64,000 bases of DNA from NCBI GenBank assembly GCA_019722365.1, contig JADFUC010000501.1:2418001-2482000 (forward strand). Reading direction: 5' to 3'. This DNA is from Lithospermum erythrorhizon. Taxonomy: Eukaryota; Streptophyta; Magnoliopsida; Boraginales; Boraginaceae. The stretch's first letter is position 1. Each line of letters opens with the position of its first letter. The notes beneath the pieces were generated by a model. The model did no database searches. It was given only the letters and a program-made list of their open reading frames with translations, and was not told the origin of the DNA. Made by a program: the position numbers and the translations under genes. Shown piece by piece: positions 10,918-34,720 of the stretch.

Positions 10918-13900
10918 CTTTTCCTATTTAGACAACTAACTATATATATATTCTGAAATGAAACTAATATTTCATTCTTGATTTATGGATCTATACATAT
11001 TCAAAATGGTGTTGAGAGAGAGAGAGAGAGAGACTGAACTAGTTTTAGCTTGAGACAAAAATTTGGTCTTGACACTGGAAAAACTAGTGTCCTAACGTGG
11101 TGCCTCGTGCACATTTGAACTCAAGATCTAGTTTTTATCGAGATTGCCGCTTCCAACACTTTTTTCACATGTTTAGTAGGGTCATACTAAAATAACACAA
11201 AAAATAATTACTAAAAAACAATTTGGAATGGGATTAGATCGATAATTTACCGGATTGATATTCATCCTCGATTTTTTCGACTCTGCGACTTCATTTTATT
11301 TCGAATTTGGGTTTTCCGTCCTGATTTCTATATTTATGCGTATCTTGGAGTGTCTTTCAACATATACCCAAAATTTTGGATATTTATCGTATTATCAATC
11401 CGAATTTAATTGGATATCGATTAAAAAATAATAGCTATTATTAGGCTGCTAGCTTACTGATAAATATCAATTCAAATAAAATCGATTTGATTCTCGAGTG
11501 ATTTCGGTTTACCCAAACCACCAACAACTTTAGGTGCACTAAAGTTCAAGTGCATCAACTTCGATAGCCTCCAACAAATAAACGACTAGCTTTTTGCCAC
11601 GAAGCATTTTTACATTGCTTGCTGGATTCAAGAAGGCTTGAAGTAGATCACAAGTTAATTTATGAAACTCATCTTTTACCTGTTCAACAATCCAGTACTA
11701 GTTAAACGCACTACGAGTGATGCCCACACGAATGATCGTAGGATTTATGGCTCGTCACTCCATCTTTTTTTTTGGTTTTTAGGTTTTTAATTTTTTTTAA
11801 TGATTAACTATAATATAAATTACTATTTAATAAACTTTCTAATATAATATTTTTCGCCTGCCCTAACTTAGCGATATAAATGGCTTAAATTAATAATTGT
11901 GATTTTTTCAGCCATTTTTCATTATTTGCATATTACCATATGCCACTATGTCTTTTTTTCCTCACTGGCAGTATAAACTCGATAAATTAATACTCTAAAC
12001 CACCGAGCTTAAAATTGCATGTCATTATATTTCATGTTTAATTCAATCAACTATTGAATAGAACATCGCCTAGCCCGTTTTTTTCAATTACCAATTACGT
12101 TAGAAACTCGATAAATTAATATTCGATTATTTAATAAACTCTTTTAAGATAATATTTTACCATTCCGACTCGAAAAATAGGATGCTAAATTAATAATTCG
12201 CGTTTTTTCATTATTTCTACAATACCTGGCCATATATATATATATATTACAACCGTAGTAGTTCGCCAACTATTGAATATAATATCATTTCGTCATTATT
12301 TGACTCAGTTAATACCTTAATAGTCCAAATCATAAAATCATTCGAACGTTCTAAAGGTGTGATAAGGGAAAGCAGTAGTTCGTTATCGAATCGCTCGAAT
12401 GCTAGAAGTGGTGTACCCATCGAGTGTATTACTTTATCGAATCGGGTTATTCTCTCGTGATTTCAAATATCGAATAATATGTTTTACTCAAATTAAACTT
12501 GGTCATCAGCACAATAATCGAGTCAGGTTTATGGGCCGAAGTTCTCGAGGAGGTACCACTTATCCGCTCACGACACCTACTAGTATATGTGGATAGTCAG
12601 AAAGAGCCAAGATCGAATAGTTAATTAGTCCTCGACTCGCCACCAAACAGCTTCTCGATCGGACAACCATTCATTGAGCCGAAGCTTCGAGCTAAATCCC
12701 TTATTAGTAACAAAATAAAAAAATTGAAATCATGGGCATTATATCAAAATATTCATAACAAAAGAACTACAGTAAAAAATCTATAAATTAATAACGTTGG
12801 AACCGACGAAATTTATTAATTTAGAGAGTTATTCATTTATCGATAAATTAATAAATTATTAATTTAAAGAATTTTTCAACAACATAAAGACATGTATTTA
12901 TTGAGATAGATCCAAAAGACGTGTAAGATCCATAAAAATATCTGAAGATAGTATAAATATAAAATATAATAAGAAAATAATATTAATTATTTTCATACAC
13001 AAGTTTAGTGTTAGTTAATTACCATGAATATTTTACATCGTACCGATAAATATGGAGCTAGTCTGTCCATATATTTTATAAGTTTAATTCAATTCAATAT
13101 TTATATTACTCTGTCATTTTTATAAAAAATATGCAATCATATATTATACAATGGCTTATCATCTAAAAGGTGTTGCAAAATCAATTATAAAAAAAATTAC
13201 CTAAGAAATTGTGTTAGTTCAAAAGAGGTCATTCCTGCATGTACACAGCCCCATAAGCGTTTCGAGGAAAATTTCTCAATTTAACTTTAAAGTTAAAACA
13301 AAAAATATAGAGTCATCATATTTTCATTAAGTAGTAATAATTATTTTTTCAATTTCTAAGAATTATTAATTTATGATTTAGTTGGGGACCTATATTATAA
13401 AAGAGATTTTTCAAAAAATATTATCTTATTATTTTATCGATTAGAATTTTTTTAATCGCCCAAGTCGGGGATCTACAAATTTATTATTTTAAATAGCTTT
13501 ATTAATTCTATGTAAGATTAATTTATGTAGTTTTTACCGTATTTAATGTGGTAAAAACTAACAAATCTTCCCCTCGACTCATATTGCATCGAACAGAAGC
13601 TGAAATTAATCACCTAATCAAAGTAAAGTGATCCGTTGAGGTTTAACTGGTTTCATGCACAACTGTATACGTGGACGATCTAGAAAGAAATTATTCCAAT
13701 TTATTTTTAATGGTTTCTCTGAATTTACTCTTTAACTCCCAATGATTTCCTTATCTCGGTATCAGATAGTTCCCCTTGTCAACGCCGCCCTCTAAAACCT
13801 CCTAAAAAACTTACACTTAGCAAGACATTTCAGAGCATATCAAAGCATTGAAAAATCGAAGCCACGGGTCGTTAGTCGTTAGTGTAACTGTTTCCCATTA

Positions 13901-13986
13901 AAAATCCAACCTTGATAAGATATGCAACATTCTGAAACGTTAATACCACTTAGAACTTGATTTATTTCTACCATATAACTATATCA
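10918..13986. other. Spacer between the secreted-protein gene and RHON1
   Basis: AT-rich, without a recognisable gene. Repeated strings such as CGATAAATTAATA and AATTAATAATT recur at about 11880, 11975, 12110, 12190, 12780 and 12840, suggesting a decayed repeat family. A patch of more balanced composition with many TCGA words (about 12350-12690) has only a short open frame with no recognisable product. Confidence 0.4.
11014..11033. repeat. (GA)10 microsatellite
   Basis: Uninterrupted GA dinucleotides about 100 bp upstream of the secreted-protein start codon. On the coding (minus) strand this is a CT tract, common in plant 5' UTRs and core promoters. Confidence 0.9.
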
Positions 13987-15759
13987 ATGTCACCAGCTAT
14001 CCATTTCATTGCCAACAATGTTCCTGGTAAGCAAAACCCATATGTAATGATATGTTTTTTTTTATCTTTTCTGCAAACTTCTATGTTTGGTGGGATTTGG
14101 ATTATGAATTTGGTTGGTTTTTGGTGAATTTAGTTAGCTTGGTTGGTATGGAACACTTGTTGTCTTGTATGTGTAACTAAATGTTTTTTACTTGTACTCA
14201 TAGTAATATATGTTTGGTGGGCATTTAAGTCTGAATTTTGCTGGGTTTTTTTACAATTTAGTTTTGTTTCATATCTATGGTGGTCTGTTTTTATTTGTCT
14301 AATGTTCTTTTTTGTAACGGGGATCACAACCGCTACTCGTCAAGTGTATTTGTCTAATGTTCTTGATATGTGTTTGATGTGTTGTTTATGTGGGTTTGTT
14401 GCTTTAGTTTTCATTTGTTATTCTGATGTCTTATAGTTGTTATAGCTTAAAGCTTTTAGCTTGGTTGATATGTAACACATGTTGCCTGGTATATATATGT
14501 AGAAGTTGTTTATGTATGTTAACATGCTTTAATTTTTCATCTCGATGCATTTGTTGGCCCTTCCAATTGCAAAAGATTTGCTAGTACTTCTTTATTCATG
14601 ACATAATACACTAGGAGCGACAAATGTTGTCGCTCTTATATGTTGTCGCTCTTATGTGTGAGATTTTAATTTTTATAAACTCCAATGTTCCGTTGTAGGA
14701 TATGTACCGCCAGATGGCAGTTCTGGAGTTTCTGGACGAGTAGTAACTGCATCATCATGTTCTTCCTTCAATGATCATAGATTCTGTCAGGTGCGAAAGA
14801 GTTCCACCCTTAAATGTGCTGTTAGGAGCACATCTTATGTTTGCAATGCAAGTGCCAGTGGTTCCGACAGAAACCCAGATTTCTTTAGGCAAAACAGGAA
14901 GGTGTTCTCCAGGAGCAGGGACAGGAATCTGCAATATGAGGGGAGAGATAGCTTTGGCAATCTTGAAGACACTGAGATGTCCGTCTCAAGAAATGGGCAT
15001 GCTCGTACTAGCTCTGGTTCCTCGAAATTCCAGGCTACTGCAACTCCAGGTCCTCGTGAAAAGGAGATAGTTGAATTGTTCAGAAAGGTTCAGGCACGAC
15101 TTATAGAAAAAGCAGCAATGAAAGAAGAGAAAAAAGCCGAAGAGCGACAAGGAGAAGGTAAGGAGAGTAAGACAGTTGATTCTCTTCTGAAGCTTCTTAG
15201 GAAGCACTCTGTTCAACAGGGAAAGAAGAACAGCTATAGCAACATTACCAATGACTTCGTTCAGGAGCAGGCCGAGCCAAGTGGCCTCTTAACTGAAGAC
15301 AAAAGTTTCAGTACTCCTGGCTCAAATAGTAGCTTGAAACATCAGCAAAATAGTGATGCTTCAGTCACTAGCCGACCAAGATCAGTGTTTCAGCGAAGAT
15401 CACCAATCCAACAAGTAAAGACTCAACCTGTATTTAAAGAGGCAGTCGATTCTGTTGAAAATAGTTATACAAAATATAAAGAACTAAAGTTTGGACTTGT
15501 GGAAATTCCTGAACTTGACCTGGAGTCTGAATCTGATACAGAACAACTCTTTTCTGATGACGACGTGAATGCTGCGATGTTGGAGGATGAGAGCGAGGAA
15601 ACATGTGAGCCTGACGAGGATAACAAAGCCGTCGATGAATCTGAAGGCTTAAGTGAAATGAAACTACCTGAACTGAGGGCAATGGCGAAATTGCGGGATC
15701 TGAAAGGATTCTCAAAGTTAAAGAAACAGGAACTTATAAAATTGCTCGGTGGCCGTTAA
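13987..15759 (+). CDS. RHON1: Rho-N domain-containing protein RHON1, chloroplastic
   Basis: Two exons, 13987-14026 and 14699-15759, 1101 nt, 366 residues. RHON1 is a plastid RNA-binding protein that works with RNase E in processing plastid transcripts. The N-terminus (MSPAIHFIANNVPG, then a Ser/Arg-rich stretch low in acidic residues) fits a transit peptide. The middle is low in complexity and charged (EEKKAEERQGEGK, TVDSLLKLLRKHS). An acidic stretch (LESESDTEQLFSDDD) precedes the C-terminal Rho-N/SAP-like domain from about residue 325: LSEMKLPELRAMAKLRDLKG, then FSKLKKQELIKLLGGR. Ending on this domain is typical of the family. The intron splits a Gly codon (G|GA), and the joined frame is open to the TAA. 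Confidence 0.9.
14609..14651. repeat. Short hairpin with third arm in the RHON1 intron
   Basis: CACTAG is followed by a perfect 9-bp stem, GAGCGACAA / TTGTCGCTC, with an ATG loop (14615-14635); a further copy of the arm TTGTCGCTC lies at 14643-14651. The leading CACTA followed by an inverted repeat recalls the end of a CACTA transposon or a derived miniature element. Only this end is visible. Confidence 0.6.
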
Positions 15760-18700
15760 TCCTTTCTGTTTCCTGATATCATGAAACATTATTATTGCGT
15801 CGTATTTTCTTATAGTACTCGTGTTTAGTTCTTTAAACAAGTCGAACCAAACGATGTCTTTGACATTTAGGTAATACAAGCATCAAGTTTATTGTATGTT
15901 TTACATGTTCTAAATATGAGGTTATGTTTGAAATTTCATAAAATAATGTGCACATGATGAACCATGTGGATATCATTGGTTAGTCAACTCCAATCATAAC
16001 TTCAAAATAAAGAATTATAGAGTTGTGAAATGATGCGCCATTGATTGAGATGCACTCTTGTGGTTAGCAATTACAAATGGTTGCCCTTGAGTTGGAAGCA
16101 CAAAAAATATGGCCATTTGTCAATCTTTCAAACGCAAATTCATTAACTAATAAAATATTTTGTAAGTGATAACAACTGATAACAAACTAATCCAAACCGA
16201 CACAATGACCATTTCCCCATTTAATATATTCTCATGTTTATGAGCTCGCTCAATTCATTTACCATTTTCTACTAAAATGAAATTTATATATTTGTAAAAC
16301 TCAATTATGAATGAACTTACAGTCTAATGACATTTAATACAAGTTTTGGGGCTCATTTGAAGACCATTCCCCGGAGCATATAGTATGCTATACAAGTGTA
16401 AGTTGTAATGTAAAGATAAGATGATGCGAAGACTATTTTCGAGTTAATATCAAAAAAAATCGATCCTATATTTTACACAATCGATATCATGATAGAACGT
16501 GAGTAGTGGAAAATAGTGACACTGAAATAGGTTTACCTAAGATGATATATCGGCTTTTGAAGCTAACAAGTAGTTACTATATACAATGAATATTCAATTT
16601 CAATCAATTTATATTGATGATAGAAAAAAGAATTCCTTTTGCCGTATTCCTAACCGTCTTTACTTCATAGGTGGTGGTTGCATTTGATACAGTATTTCAT
16701 AGTAATGAGAGAAATAAACATCCCAACCAAATTACTTAATCTCGAAAAATTGTGACCTATTAACACACAAAGACTTGAATTATTTTAATGCAAAGAGACA
16801 AAGAGTCATGTTTGTCACGTTAAAATTGCTCAAGATAATCTATCAAGTTAAATATAGCTAGGGGTCCAAGTAATCATATTAATACTTTCGGGGAGGGGAC
16901 ACATTTATCTCATAAATTGATAATAAGAGAAAAAAAAGATGGGTAGCTAAATTTCTAGTTAGGATTTTGATGTTAAACTAGGGTATGTTCGACAACTTAT
17001 CTTACAAAATTTCACATCTATGAAATACATCCAACACATTCAATTTTATAAGGCACTCATTTATAAAAATAAATAAATGCATGAACGAATTTGACTGATA
17101 AACATTCATTGTTAAAAGTGCACGATATTCCTTATAACTTTAAAATGAGCATCATAATTCCCTATAAATTTAAAAGTGCACGATAACCTTATAAACATTA
17201 AAATATTGTACTACATCTTTCTAGTATTAAGTTTGGTGTTAAAGTTAACGAAATTGTTAAAAACATCCATACTGTTATATATATATTTTAAATAGTCTAA
17301 CATTATTAATGAAGCGGTGATATAGCATTATAAAAGAATATATAAATATATGATTTCTTCTCAAAGAAAAACATATGAAATATTTACAAGATTTAACATT
17401 ATCAATGAATCATGAGGTAATATATTTAAAAGAAAAATATAAAATATTGAGACATTACTAAAATGTAAAATAATATGTAACCTAAAAACATAATGCAAAG
17501 CAAAATCTATTAATACAACACACTAAAAATAAATATAATCATTTAAATGATATAATATTAATTTGATTTTATAAAGTTAAATATTGTATCTACCTATTTC
17601 AATAGTTATTTAAGATTTTAAATGAAAGTTTTTAACCCTAATTATTATTTTCACGAAGTTATTTTAATAAAATATAAAATTGATATAATTGAATTTATTT
17701 ATTAATCTTATACTTATAATAATATAGTTAAAATTTGTTCATATCAAAATATACACTTAAATAACTTAGAGTTTATATGTTACCCTCTAATCCATTTTAA
17801 TTGTCGTCAATTTTTTTAACTTCTGAACTTTGATAATCAATTACTAATTATTTTTATTCTAAAAGTATAAAATTTATATAATGGATTCATCTTTAAAATA
17901 CTTACAATATTAATTTTTAAATTACAATTAAAGAGTTAAAAATTAAAAATTTATCTCGGAGAGCATGAAATACAATTAAATGGATTTTATGCGATTTATC
18001 ATTCGAATAAAACTTAAAGAAAATTAAAGCTCAATCTGCATTTCGCTCATTGCGCAAGTTTTGGCCGCACTCTCTGCTAAGCTTTACACCAAAAGTTAAC
18101 ACCGAGATATTACAGAACATTTTAACGTTTATAGCAGATATCGCAGACTTTTAAATTTATAAAGCCGCATACTGCTCATTTTAAAGCTTTATGTAGTGAG
18201 ATACGCCAAGAATTACTCGTTGTTTTAAACCAAACTTTTTACCAATTTATAAATTTGACCGAATTATTATTATTTGTTTTCTTATTTTAGCAACTACTTT
18301 TGTTTTAATTTATAATTTGTTATTTGTTACTCCGCATTTGTTTTTCTCATACAACCATTATTAATATTAAATTTTAATGTCCAAAATCAACCAAATTATC
18401 ATTTTAATCAATTAATTGACACATAATTTTAATTTATTTTTATAATTTTAATAATAAAATATATTTACAATACTGACATTTGTTATATTTATCACTAAAT
18501 ATCATCACATACACGAATATAGATGATATTTAAACAACAACTATCATATTCAAAACTAAACAAATTTGTTTGAACAAATCCAATATATATATATATATAT
18601 ATTTGTCAAAACATAATTATTTTGACAAAGATACTTATTGAATATCTATCCAAATATATTGACTTATATATCAAATATAATCAATTTATTCACATCTTAT

Positions 18701-19515
18701 GCATAATATTATCAAAATTCAGAGCATCTTTAGGATCATCAAATTCTTTATTTGAGGGTAAGCTCATTTCATTAAAAAAAATGTTTATTTATTTTTATTT
18801 TTTGGATATTAGCATTTTTTAATTTAATTTTAATTGTTTATATGAATTAGTCAAGGAAAATTATGATTTTTGCTGAATTTTATTGTTTTTATTATTTGAT
18901 TATGTCAATTATTTAATGCAGAATGAATTTTTATTATGTTGGTTTTGAATGTTTGAGGTGTATGAATTGATTTGTGAGGTGAAAAAACATTGCTTTAGTT
19001 TATTTGATTTGTTTATGAATTAGTAAATTGATGGTTTTAATTGAGTTTTTGGAAGAAAAGAAAATTGGGTTTGGTTCTTGATTGCATAAAGTTGGTGTCT
19101 TTGTGCAAATTGTTAGTTTGTTGATTTGATTTGGTTTCTGAATAGGAATTGAGGCTCTAGAGGAGAATTATCCATTCAATATTGAGAAATTATCGGGACC
19201 GAAATTGGGAAATAATTGGGTTTAGTTTGTGATTACATTAAATTGATGACCTTGTGCAAATTGTTAGTCTTCTTGATTTGATTTTGTTGAGGCTCCGGAG
19301 GAGAATTATCTGATCAATCTTGTGAACTAATTGTGTTCAAAATTGAAAAAAGAGATACGAGTGAAGATGAATAACGAATCGATGAAAGAACATGAAATAA
19401 TTCTGTAGGAATTTGGGGAGGGAATAGTTATGTCATCATTTTAGGATGGCAGGAGTGTTGAGGGACCAAGATTGCGTTTTTTGGTGTATTGGATTACTAT
19501 ATTAAGGAAAGTTAG
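15760..19515. other. Spacer between RHON1 and the NDR kinase
   Basis: Very AT-rich. The left end should hold the RHON1 3' UTR, and the right end (about 18900-19515) the NDR 5' UTR and leader, with an internal duplication at 19074-19330. Near 17110-17200 the phrase AAAAGTGCACGATA occurs twice. An (AT)n run lies at 18583-18602. No gene recognised. Confidence 0.4.
19074..19330 (+). repeat. Imperfect tandem duplication upstream of the NDR kinase
   Basis: Two copies of about 105-110 bp, at about 19074-19182 and 19222-19326, share TTGTGCAAATTGTTAGT, TTGATTTGATTT and GAGGAGAATTATC in the same order. The second ends about 190 bp before the start codon, so both probably lie in the transcribed leader or a leader intron. 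Confidence 0.75.
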
Positions 19516-24964
<5,449 letters not shown>

Positions 24965-25532
24965 CATTCCAAGAACATCATGCAATTCCAGTTGCTATAA
25001 ATTTGTTCTTTCTGGTAAATGGTATATGAAACTTGATGAAGTGGTAGTTTTTTGCCCAGAAGCCTTGACAGAGTTATTGGTTGTTAGATGTCAATGACCT
25101 GCTTCAAGTTCCCTTGGATCAGTCTGTTCTAATTCTTTTTTTGGGTGATAACCATTTGGAGAATTTGATTATAAATCCACTATTGACAAAATTAATTTGC
25201 ATTTATTCTTTGTTAACCCCTGCTTGAAACCATAATCTTGTGTACACAACTGAACCATGTAATACTACTATACTGACCTAATGATAGGTTTTGGCAGTTG
25301 GCACTAAAGTTCAAGTGTTATAGTATTTTTTATTCATACTTTCTCAAAAATGTTTAACTTATGGAGTTCAAAATAATGCTTAAAACTCGGCTCATCAAGA
25401 GAGTACTGACTACTGATAAATATAACAACAAAAACTAAAGGGAAGAATGCAATGTTTTATGACGCGTAAACCAATTTCGTTTTTCAATAGAAACACTTTT
25501 ATAAAACCCCCCTAAAAGTTCCTTACAATATA

Positions 25533-25771
25533 CTCTCTTCATCTCACGATTGTCTACTTTTAACTTTTTGTTTAACTTACGCATTAGATATTTTTGTTTT
25601 TATTATATAATATTTGATGAAACTATATTAATGAAAAATACATTTCGAATTTTTTTCATTTATATATTTTTTATAAAATATTATAAACCACAAAAAATTA
25701 TATTTAAGGTCAAAGTTTGAAAGTTATAACTATAAAAAAAATGAACAATCCTTCTGGGATGGAGGGAGAAG
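25533..25771. mobile_element. Stowaway-like MITE
   Basis: About 239 bp flanked by TA on both sides. The left end CTCTCTTCATCTCACGATTG and the inverted right end (ending GATGGAGGGAGAAG) are related terminal inverted repeats of the CTCCCTCC type common in plant mariner-derived MITEs. The interior is AT-rich with no coding capacity. Confidence 0.65.
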
Positions 25772-26649
25772 TAAAATTCGTCACAAAAGTCATCCCTTCT
25801 CATGTTTCTCCTTTAGAATTTAATGCTTTAGTTAATCGATATTACTATAGTTATACAACTTTTGAGAACTAATATGTAACAATTGTAACTATGGGATTAA
25901 TGTTGTCGATGGACTAGGAAATCCAAAAGCCGCTCGAAATCTGGACAGAAAACGGGGTCCGAATATCCACCCACTAAAATATCGGACCTGTTTCGATCCA
26001 ACTATGGAGCTAAATCATGTTACCAGTTCGGTATGGGAAGACCTGCTATTATTAACGTCGGGTCATGATATCCTGTTCGAACATGACCATTATATGTAGG
26101 ATTAAACTCTCACTTACCCGTAATTTTATTACGTGTAACCAAATCAACAATTAATTACTCTTTATTGACTAAAAGAAAACACTAGGGAGGTCAAATGGGT
26201 CAAAATTAAAAAATTTGTCTCTTTTCTCGTTTCTCTCATTTTGATCCCTTAATTTTCGGATATTTATCTCCTCCTCCCCACTATTTTTCACCATGTTTTC
26301 TCAATTTCTTCATCATCAAATTTTATTTTCTTAATCCAAAAACAAACCAGAAAATTAAATTGCAGAGATCCTTAATCTATTTCTGCCTCAAAATTCCACA
26401 AATTATATATATATTTTAATTATACTAATTTGTTGGTTGGTGTTTTTTGCATTTTTTGAAGAAAATTCGATTAAATCATCGAATTGGGGTTTTGAATTTG
26501 TAATTTATTCGGAAAAAGGCTACAGAGTTTAAAGTTTTGATCTTTTTATTTTTTCATTGGATGGTGTAGTTTTTTAAGAATTTATCCTATTGCTGATTAT
26601 TGTTAATTTTGGTTTATTATATAATTTATGTGGTGATTGTTGATTATTG

Positions 26650-26952
26650 GTTTGTGGGTATTTGGAATTGGCAATTTTGAATTTTGTAGTCGATTAAAGG
26701 TGAAATTTTGGTATTGTTTTTGGGTAATTTAGCTCAAAGTTGAGGTAAATATTTGTGGGGATTTGGAATTGGCAATTTATGAATTTGATAGTGGATTAAA
26801 GGTGGAATTTTTGTTAATTTACCTCAAAGTTGAGGTAAATTATTTGTGGTGATTTGGAATTGGCAATTTATGTATTCGATAGTGGATTAAGGGTGGAATT
26901 TTGGTATTGTTTTTTGGTTAATTAAGCTCAGAATTGAGGTAACTATTTGTGG
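26650..26952 (+). repeat. Three tandem repeats in the CK1-like leader
   Basis: Units of about 91-103 bp start near 26650, 26751 and 26842. Each holds GGAATTGGCAATTT, then GATTAA(A/G)GGTG(A/G)AATTTT, then CTCA(A/G)A(A/G)TTGAGGTAA. The array ends about 30 bp before the start codon, so it probably lies in the 5' UTR or a leader intron. Confidence 0.85.
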
Positions 26953-26983
26953 GGTTAGTTTGTTTTGAGTGAGTATTTTGAAG

Positions 26984-31650
<4,667 letters not shown>

Positions 31651-32868
31651 GTGATCGTATAAAACAAATGGTTCACCTCAGGCAAACCGACACATACCTT
31701 TCTGCTTCAGGATTTTTTAGCATCCTGTTAATGGAAAAGTGTCTTGCAAATTGCATCCCCCTCAGATGCCTAAATGGCGCTGTGTCTTGGTTTTATTCAA
31801 CAGACTAGTGTCAATCATCCAAAAGATTGATGAGAGAGATATTCATCCTGTAAAAGATGCATGTGGGAATATATGTTGATGCAAGCTTCCATCTATCTAG
31901 TCTTTTCTGTTACTCTTGTATCAGTCTCTTGGCTCTCTGGTTGCTGAACGAATTATATACATTTCACATCTGGTTATCATTTTAGCTGTTCCCTTCTGGT
32001 ATTGTATGCAAGTTTATTATCAAAAGTTTAAGAATCCTGCAAATAGTTTTTCAAGACAACAAAGCTGTCTTCTCTACTCATTTAAATTAATTGACGTTTT
32101 AATCTTTTGAATCGTTGCTTTAACCATGTTTTTTTTCAATAAATATAAGCCGATATCATTGAATTGTTTTAATATTATTTTCTTGTGATTTTTCATAATA
32201 TAATAAACATTAATTCCTATCGATGGTTAGCATCATACCAAACTCTGAATGTGTATTCAATTACCTGAGTATATTTTTTACACAACAATTATTTTAAGCA
32301 TTCATGAGCATAAACAACCCAATAACAACACTTCACATAATCACACAAGGATTAATTTCCCACAAGATGGTGAATTTTTTTAGGACCAGTTCCTGGTCTA
32401 CTTAATGACACTCATGAGAGTTAAAATGAGGCTATACAATGCACAAAGGATGAAAATAAAATGGTTGTCGAGGCAAAACTTCCATTCATGAGTCAGAACT
32501 GCAAAAGTAACAAAGCTCGGAAAACTAAGGTTCACCATTGAAGTAAAATATATATGATGAGATTAGAGGACAAAATTCAGTTAAGATGATTAATAGATAG
32601 GATTGGTTATGCATGCGATCCATGAAAGATCTTTCGACCTCAAGAATCTAAGATCTTGTGTTTTGAGATTGTAAGATATAAGGAACACGAATATAACATC
32701 AAGTCGATAAGCTGAAACAAAACAGTATGAATTGTGCTTGAACGAAGTTGAAAAACATCATAGAAGCCAAATTACAACATCAAAATGAAGGACTTTATGT
32801 TGTGATTTAACTAACAAAAAATCTACCAAAGAAATTGCCAACATCCTGAAAGGGAAAAATAACTCTCC
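31651..32868. other. Convergent spacer between the CK1-like gene and eL14
   Basis: Carries the 3' UTRs of two genes facing each other: the CK1-like kinase from the left and eL14 (minus) from the right. AT-rich; no further gene recognised. Confidence 0.45.
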
Positions 32869-34648
<1,780 letters not shown>

Positions 34649-34699
34649 TTTCGGAGGACTGCGAACACGATTCAAGTGATGACGAATTCGATTTACGGC

Positions 34700-34720
34700 T
34701 AGGGTTTAGATATAAATAAA
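34700..34720 (-). promoter_or_regulatory. Telo-box and TATA-like element of eL14
   Basis: On the minus strand AAACCCTA (34700-34707) lies about 52 bp upstream of the eL14 ATG, and TTTATTTATA (34711-34720) just beyond it. The telo-box is a known promoter element of plant ribosomal protein genes and supports the start chosen for eL14. Confidence 0.7.

Larger units (their letters stand above)
24965..26983. other. Spacer between the NDR and CK1-like kinase genes
   Basis: Holds the NDR 3' UTR, a Stowaway-like miniature element (25533-25771), unexplained sequence at 25900-26110, and the leader region of the CK1-like gene from about 26280, which contains three tandem repeats (26650-26952). Confidence 0.45.

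Noticed and set aside
12350..12690. Possible decayed coding region rich in TCGA words
   Set aside because: No protein motif was found in any frame on either strand; only a 65-codon chance frame is present.
14143..14436. 97-codon open frame on the plus strand, hydrophobic
   Set aside because: It lies wholly in the RHON1 intron, is T-rich and so reads as Leu/Val/Phe/Cys by composition, and matches no family.
15434..15715. 93-codon open frame on the minus strand
   Set aside because: Antisense shadow of the RHON1 coding exon.
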